Origin: DATMFV01 sp035555975
GTDB taxonomy: Bacteria; Verrucomicrobiota; Verrucomicrobiia; Chthoniobacterales; Chthoniobacteraceae
DNA length: 64,000 nt
NCBI GenBank assembly: GCA_035555975.1
Contig: DATMFV010000073.1
Location: 8,043-72,042, forward strand
Direction of reading: 5' to 3'
Part shown: piece after piece, positions 60,127 through 64,000 of the stretch
Layout: every line of letters starts with the position of its first letter
Position numbering within the stretch: position 1 is the stretch's first letter
Made by a program: the position numbers and the translations under genes
Notes under the pieces: model-generated
The model's database searches: none
What the model saw: the letters and a program-made list of their open reading frames with translations, nothing else
What the model was told of the DNA's origin: nothing

Positions 60127-61770
60127 GTGAACAAGCTTGCCAAGGGGTTTCTCTTTGCGATTGCGGGGGTCGGGGCGCTGATTTTCGTCCTCGTTCTGGG
60201 CATCAACCTTTATGTCGAATCGGTCCGCGTCCAGTCGCGGCTGGAAAAGGCGCTCAGCGATGAACTCCGGATGCCGGTGGAGTTGACGCGCGTCCGTTTT
60301 TCGCCGTGGGGCGGGTTGCGGGTGGTCGGGCTGAAAGTGGCCGACCCGCGCGAGCCGGAAAAGAAAGGGGGCGAACGGCCGCCCTATTTCCTGGAGGCTC
60401 CGGAAATTTCGGCACGCATCGCGATCGGCCCGCTTTTTTCGCGTCGCCTGGTGGTGCGCGAACTGGTGATCACGTCGCCGACGGTCGTCTGGCAACAGAA
60501 CAGCAAGGGGAGGTGGGAACTCCCTCGCGAGCCAAGGGAGAAAAGGGAAAAGGGGGCCACGGCGAGGCGGGACCAGCGGAGCGGGGAGGAGACGCCGCGA
60601 CCCCGGAGAGCGGCTCCCGACCGCGCGGTGCAACAGGCCCCGGCCAAACGGCTGGAGTTCCGGATCGTCGCCGCGCGGCTGGAGGATGCGCGGTTTGATT
60701 TTCGTGATCGCCGGGGACGTTCGATGGCGGTGTTCGAGGGGGTGACGCTCAACTGCCCGGCGGCGGCGGTGCACGAGGCGCGGGGGACGGCGATCATCCG
60801 CCGCCTGACGCTTCACGACAGCGTGGTGGTGCAAAACCTGGTGGCCCCCTTCGAATATGTCAAGGGGCGGCTGGCGCTGCCGCAGCTCGACGCGACGCTG
60901 GCCGGTGGGAACCTTTCGGGTTCGTTCTTTCTTTTCGCGGAGATGGACCAGGCTCCCTTCACGCTCGATTTCCGGTTTGAGCGGGTCGACCTCAACCGGC
61001 TCCTGGAGGAGGTCGGCAGCGACGAAGCGGTGCAACGTTCGCAAGGCAGGCTCAACGGCTACGTCCACCTGCAAGGGGGGGCCGGGCGCGCGGAGACGAT
61101 CGAGGGGAACGGCCGCGTGGTGCTTGAGGAAGGGCGCATGGAACAATACCCGCTGCTTCAGAGCATCGGGATGGTGCTCCAGATCGATGAACTGACCCGG
61201 CTGGAACTCAACCGCGCGCGGCTCGACTTCTGGGTGAACGACGGGCGGGTGCATATCGACGATCTCGCGCTCGAGTCGCCCAACCTGAGCCTGACGGCGG
61301 AGGGGGAGAGCCAGTTTGACGGGAAGCTTTCGCTCAATGCCGGGCTGGTGGTCAACCCGCGGATCAGCCGCCGGTTGCCGGGGTGGATTGACGCGAACTT
61401 CCAGCCGGTCCAGGGGAGCGATAATCGCAAGATCGTCTTCGGGATTTCGGGGACGCTGGAACGGCCGGAGACCGATTTGATGCGGGTGATGGTCGGCGAA
61501 CGGCTTGAAAAGCAGGCGATGGATCTCTACCACGCCTTCCGCGCGCTGACGAGCGGGAGCCAGCGCAAGAAACAGAAGGAGAAGAAAAAACGCGAGGAAC
61601 GCCAGCGGGAGGAGGAAGCCGCAAAAGCGGCCGAGGCGGCGAAGGAAGCCGCGGCATTGAAAGAGGAGATGGCGGCGGGAGAGGAAAACGGAGCGGACGG
61701 GTTGCCGCCTGCGGCGCAGGAGGAAGCGTCGCCGGAGGAGGAGGCGACCGCCCCTTCTTCAGGAGAATAG
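60127..61770 (+). CDS. AsmA/TamB-like envelope protein
   Basis: 547 residues from GTG 60127. One N-terminal membrane helix (AIAGVGALIFVLVLGINLYV), then a long beta-rich region with AsmA-like motifs (VELTRVRFSPWGGLRVVGLK, APEISARIAIGPLFSRRLVV). The end, from about residue 480, is a Lys/Glu/Ala-rich coil. AsmA-like proteins sit in the inner membrane and reach across the periplasm, and are linked to lipid transport. Assignment is by architecture. Confidence 0.65.
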   Translation: MNKLAKGFLFAIAGVGALIFVLVLGINLYVESVRVQSRLEKALSDELRMPVELTRVRFSPWGGLRVVGLKVADPREPEKKGGERPPYFLEAPEISARIAIGPLFSRRLVVRELVITSPTVVWQQNSKGRWELPREPREKREKGATARRDQRSGEETPRPRRAAPDRAVQQAPAKRLEFRIVAARLEDARFDFRDRRGRSMAVFEGVTLNCPAAAVHEARGTAIIRRLTLHDSVVVQNLVAPFEYVKGRLALPQLDATLAGGNLSGSFFLFAEMDQAPFTLDFRFERVDLNRLLEEVGSDEAVQRSQGRLNGYVHLQGGAGRAETIEGNGRVVLEEGRMEQYPLLQSIGMVLQIDELTRLELNRARLDFWVNDGRVHIDDLALESPNLSLTAEGESQFDGKLSLNAGLVVNPRISRRLPGWIDANFQPVQGSDNRKIVFGISGTLERPETDLMRVMVGERLEKQAMDLYHAFRALTSGSQRKKQKEKKKREERQREEEAAKAAEAAKEAAALKEEMAAGEENGADGLPPAAQEEASPEEEATAPSSGE

Positions 61771-61784
61771 GACGATTTTTTTAT

Positions 61785-62369
61785 ATGCGTGTGGTTTCTG
61801 GCATCGCGGGGGGAATTCCGCTTCTGGCTCCGAAAACCGACCTGCGGCCGACGATGGACCGGGTCAAGGGGGCGATTTTTGACAGTCTGGGCGAATGGGT
61901 GATCGGTCGCCGGGTGCTCGACCTTTTTTCCGGGTCCGGCGCGCTCGGGATCGAGGCGTTGAGCCGGGGCGCGGCCCATGCGACGCTGGTGGAAAAGGAG
62001 GTCCGGGCGGTGGAGACGATCGAACGCAATCTTTCCAAGACCGGGCTGAAGGAGGGGGCCGCCGTCCATCGGCTCGATGCCTTTTCCTTCCTGCACCGGC
62101 TCGCGCCCGCAGGGGGGTATGATCTGATTGTGGCCGATCCGCCGTATGAAAAACGCCCCGGGGAGCGCGATTTCGGTTCGGAACTGCTCGGCGACCCGGC
62201 AGTACTGGCAGCGCTGGCGCCGGACGGGTGGCTCATTCTTGAAAAAAGGCCGGTGCTGCGCTGGAAAGTCCCGCCGGTGTGGGAGCCGGTGAAGGAACGG
62301 CGCTACGGCGCGACGGCGGTGGCATGGTTTCGCAAGCGGGAGGGGGAGGCGGCTTCCCCGGAGGAGTAG
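61785..62369 (+). CDS. rsmD: 16S rRNA (guanine(966)-N(2))-methyltransferase RsmD
   Basis: 194 residues. MRVVSGIAGG...LRPTMDRVKGAIFDSL is the family start; VLDLFSGSGALGIEALSRGA binds AdoMet and LIVADPPYEK is the catalytic motif. It methylates G966 of 16S rRNA in the small subunit. It is followed by waaA with 55 bp between. Confidence 0.93.
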   Translation: MRVVSGIAGGIPLLAPKTDLRPTMDRVKGAIFDSLGEWVIGRRVLDLFSGSGALGIEALSRGAAHATLVEKEVRAVETIERNLSKTGLKEGAAVHRLDAFSFLHRLAPAGGYDLIVADPPYEKRPGERDFGSELLGDPAVLAALAPDGWLILEKRPVLRWKVPPVWEPVKERRYGATAVAWFRKREGEAASPEE

Positions 62370-62424
62370 GAGGAGGTATGAACGCCGGGGGTTGCTCGAT
62401 TTCGGAGGAGGGGAGGAGCCGCAC

Positions 62425-63822
62425 GTGAGGCCGCTTCCGGAAGCGGCCCGGTGGCCGTTGCGGCTTTACCGCACCTTGTTTCCGGCGGTTTTCCTGGTGA
62501 TGCTGCCGGGCCTGTTGCTGCGGATCTGGCGGCGCGGCGGGGCGCGCGACCGGTTCGGCGAGCGGCTCGGGCTGTTTTCTCCGGAAGCCCGCGAACGGTT
62601 GAAGGGGGGCGGCTGGATCTGGATTCACGCGGTCAGCGTCGGCGAGATGATGATGGCGCTCAAGCTGGTGAGGGCGATCCGCGTGGTCCAACCCGGGGCG
62701 CGCCTGCTGCTTTCGGTTACGACCTCGACCGGGATGGCCGTGGCCGCAAAGGCGCTCGCGGAAGAGGAGACAGGGGCGGGCGAAGGGAAAACGGCGTTGA
62801 TCTATTATCCCGTCGATTTCGGGCCGATCGTCCGGCGGGTGCTGGCGCTGGTGCGGCCCGCGCAACTGGTGCTGGTCGACAAGGAGCTTTGGCCCAACAT
62901 GATCGCGGCGTGTTACCAGCGGCGCGTGCCGGTTTCGATCGTCAACGCGCGGCTCTCGCCCCGCTCCGGGCGGCGTTTCCGCAAATGGCGGCGGTGGGTC
63001 GGCCCCTTTTTTTCGATGCTGGAAGGGGTCTGCCTCCAGGAACCGGAGGACCGGGCGGTCTGGCAGCAACTCGGGGTCAGGGAAGAGGCGCTCCACTGGA
63101 CCGGGAGCCTCAAGTTTGATGTTCTACCAGCCCGCGACGACGGGGATGGCGGGGAACCGCCGGAGGTGGCCGGGCTTCGCGCATTGCTTTGCCGCCTCGG
63201 CGGCGGGTGGGCGGACCCGGCGCGGCTGGTGCTGCTCGGCGGCAGCACGTTCCCCGGGGAAGAGGCGATGCTGGGGCGCGTTTACCGGAAACTACGTGCG
63301 GGCTTTCCGCAGCTTCGGCTTATCCTCGTGCCGCGCCATGTGGAGCGGGCCGGGGAGGTGGAGCACGAACTGGCGGCGCTCGGGATCACCTGCGCCAGAC
63401 GCCGCCGGTTCAACAAGCCAGGCGAACCGGAGGCCAGCGAAGGGGAGCCCCAAGCGCTGCTGGTCGATACGACCGGGGAACTGGCGCACTGGTACCGCCT
63501 CGCCGACCTCTGTGTGATCGGCAAAAGCTTCCGGCTGACCCCTTCGGGAGAAGGGGGGCAAAACCCGGTAGAGGCGATCGAAGCCGACTGCCCCGTGGTC
63601 TGCGGTCCGGCGATGGGAAACTTTGCCGCGCTGATGACGGCGCTCAAAGCGGTGGAGGGAGTCCGGATCGCGGCGGACGAAGCGGCCCTGGCGACGGAGT
63701 GCGAGGCGCTTTTTCGAGACCGTGAAACGCGAAACGGACTGGTGGAGCGGGCGCGGGGCGTTCTGACCCGTCACCACGGCGCGACGGAGCGGGTCGCCCG
63801 GCGGGTGCTGGCGGGAGGGTGA
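62425..63822 (+). CDS. waaA: 3-deoxy-D-manno-octulosonic acid transferase (Kdo transferase)
   Basis: 465 residues from GTG 62425, which follows a strong purine-rich ribosome site (GGAGGAGGGGAGGAG, 62404-62418). FGERLGL holds the conserved Glu; IHAVSVGEMMMALKL and DKELWPNMI are family motifs; GKSFRLTPSGEGGQNPVEAI is the C-terminal donor-binding loop. An N-terminal membrane anchor is present. It adds Kdo to lipid A, upstream in the pathway from the LpxL/WaaF fusion at 17682. Confidence 0.93.
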   Translation: MRPLPEAARWPLRLYRTLFPAVFLVMLPGLLLRIWRRGGARDRFGERLGLFSPEARERLKGGGWIWIHAVSVGEMMMALKLVRAIRVVQPGARLLLSVTTSTGMAVAAKALAEEETGAGEGKTALIYYPVDFGPIVRRVLALVRPAQLVLVDKELWPNMIAACYQRRVPVSIVNARLSPRSGRRFRKWRRWVGPFFSMLEGVCLQEPEDRAVWQQLGVREEALHWTGSLKFDVLPARDDGDGGEPPEVAGLRALLCRLGGGWADPARLVLLGGSTFPGEEAMLGRVYRKLRAGFPQLRLILVPRHVERAGEVEHELAALGITCARRRRFNKPGEPEASEGEPQALLVDTTGELAHWYRLADLCVIGKSFRLTPSGEGGQNPVEAIEADCPVVCGPAMGNFAALMTALKAVEGVRIAADEAALATECEALFRDRETRNGLVERARGVLTRHHGATERVARRVLAGG

Positions 63823-63830
63823 TCCCGCAT

Positions 63831-63994
63831 TAGTGTCATGTTAGCTTATTTCCTTTTCGAATTTCGGGCGCTTTTCCGATTCTCCGGCGTTGCTCGCTGC
63901 GGTCGGTATCTTAGGATACCGCCCTTACTCGCGCCTTGGAGAATACGAAAAATCACCTCGAACTTTTTCAAGGAACTAACCTAACACGACATTA
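63831..63994. mobile_element. MITE-like palindromic element flanked by TA
   Basis: 164 bp. TAGTGTCATGTTAGCTTA at the left end and the complement of TAACCTAACACGACATTA at the right end match imperfectly (13 of 16 inside the flanking TA). The whole element is an imperfect inverted repeat around GGTATCTTAGGATACC. TA at both ends fits the target duplication of IS630/Tc1-mariner elements. It has no coding capacity. It begins 8 bp after the waaA stop, so it could also act as its transcript terminator. Confidence 0.65.
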
Positions 63995-64000
63995 GGGCGT

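Noticed and set aside
59970..60263. A 97-codon + strand open frame before the AsmA-like gene
   Set aside because: It overlaps the AsmA-like gene in another frame, and its sequence is Arg-rich with no recognisable domain.
62378..62428. A 16-codon open frame whose stop overlaps the waaA start as GTGA
   Set aside because: It looked like a coupled leader peptide, but its AGGAGG lies only one base from its ATG, too close for good initiation. Kept only as a possibility.
1..64000. tRNA, rRNA, CRISPR, riboswitch and prophage signals
   Set aside because: None was seen on reading the intergenic regions, all of which are shorter than 300 bases. This is by eye only; tRNAscan, Rfam and CRISPR searches would be decisive.

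Overview
The window is about 64 kb of GC-rich DNA from a Gram-negative chromosome, most likely a member of the Verrucomicrobiota (Opitutia- or Terrimicrobiia-like). The evidence is the combination of PEP-CTERM proteins, many single-gene pseudopilins with an H-X9-DG-like C-terminus, DUF4838-type secreted proteins, LacI/GntR/AraC regulators beside secreted hydrolases, and LPS genes (Kdo transferase, LpxL/WaaF). The assignment is from gene content only. No rRNA, tRNA, CRISPR array or phage was seen, and no intergenic stretch exceeds 300 bases.

1-13 kb is a carbohydrate-related accessory region on the + strand. It holds the end of a hydrolase-like gene, a pseudopilin, a TIM-barrel-like secreted protein, a parallel beta-helix protein, a 980-aa secreted protein, a GH20-like cytoplasmic enzyme, a LacI regulator, a PEP-CTERM protein, another pseudopilin and a Gfo/Idh/MocA dehydrogenase. 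An identical 17-bp near-palindrome lies before the 980-aa gene and directly before the LacI start codon, so the LacI protein probably controls both.

13-22 kb: two PEP-CTERM genes on the - strand, a hypothetical gene, secG with a long acidic tail, an oligopeptide-binding lipoprotein, and a fused LpxL-WaaF-like enzyme. A Gfo/Idh gene and an AraC regulator then diverge around an 11-bp perfect inverted repeat.

22-29 kb: gspF and two gspE-type ATPases (type II secretion / type IV pilus machinery that may serve the scattered pseudopilins), thyA, folA and a LacI regulator.

29-42 kb: two versions of one module, each with a divergent regulator (LacI or GntR), a PEP-CTERM protein, a pseudopilin and a DUF4838 protein. 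They are separated by a sensor kinase/response regulator pair and another PEP-CTERM gene.

42-46 kb: a tightly overlapping - strand operon of PilV/PilW/PilX-like minor pilin genes and one unknown exported protein. 46-48 kb: a DCC-LMF1 fusion. 48-58 kb, - strand: argH, a NUDIX hydrolase, the Hen1/Pnkp RNA-repair pair, tatC, a TolC-like protein and a periplasmic adaptor. 58-64 kb: rhomboid protease, lipid kinase, AsmA-like protein, rsmD and waaA. The window closes with a 164-bp palindromic MITE-like element flanked by TA.
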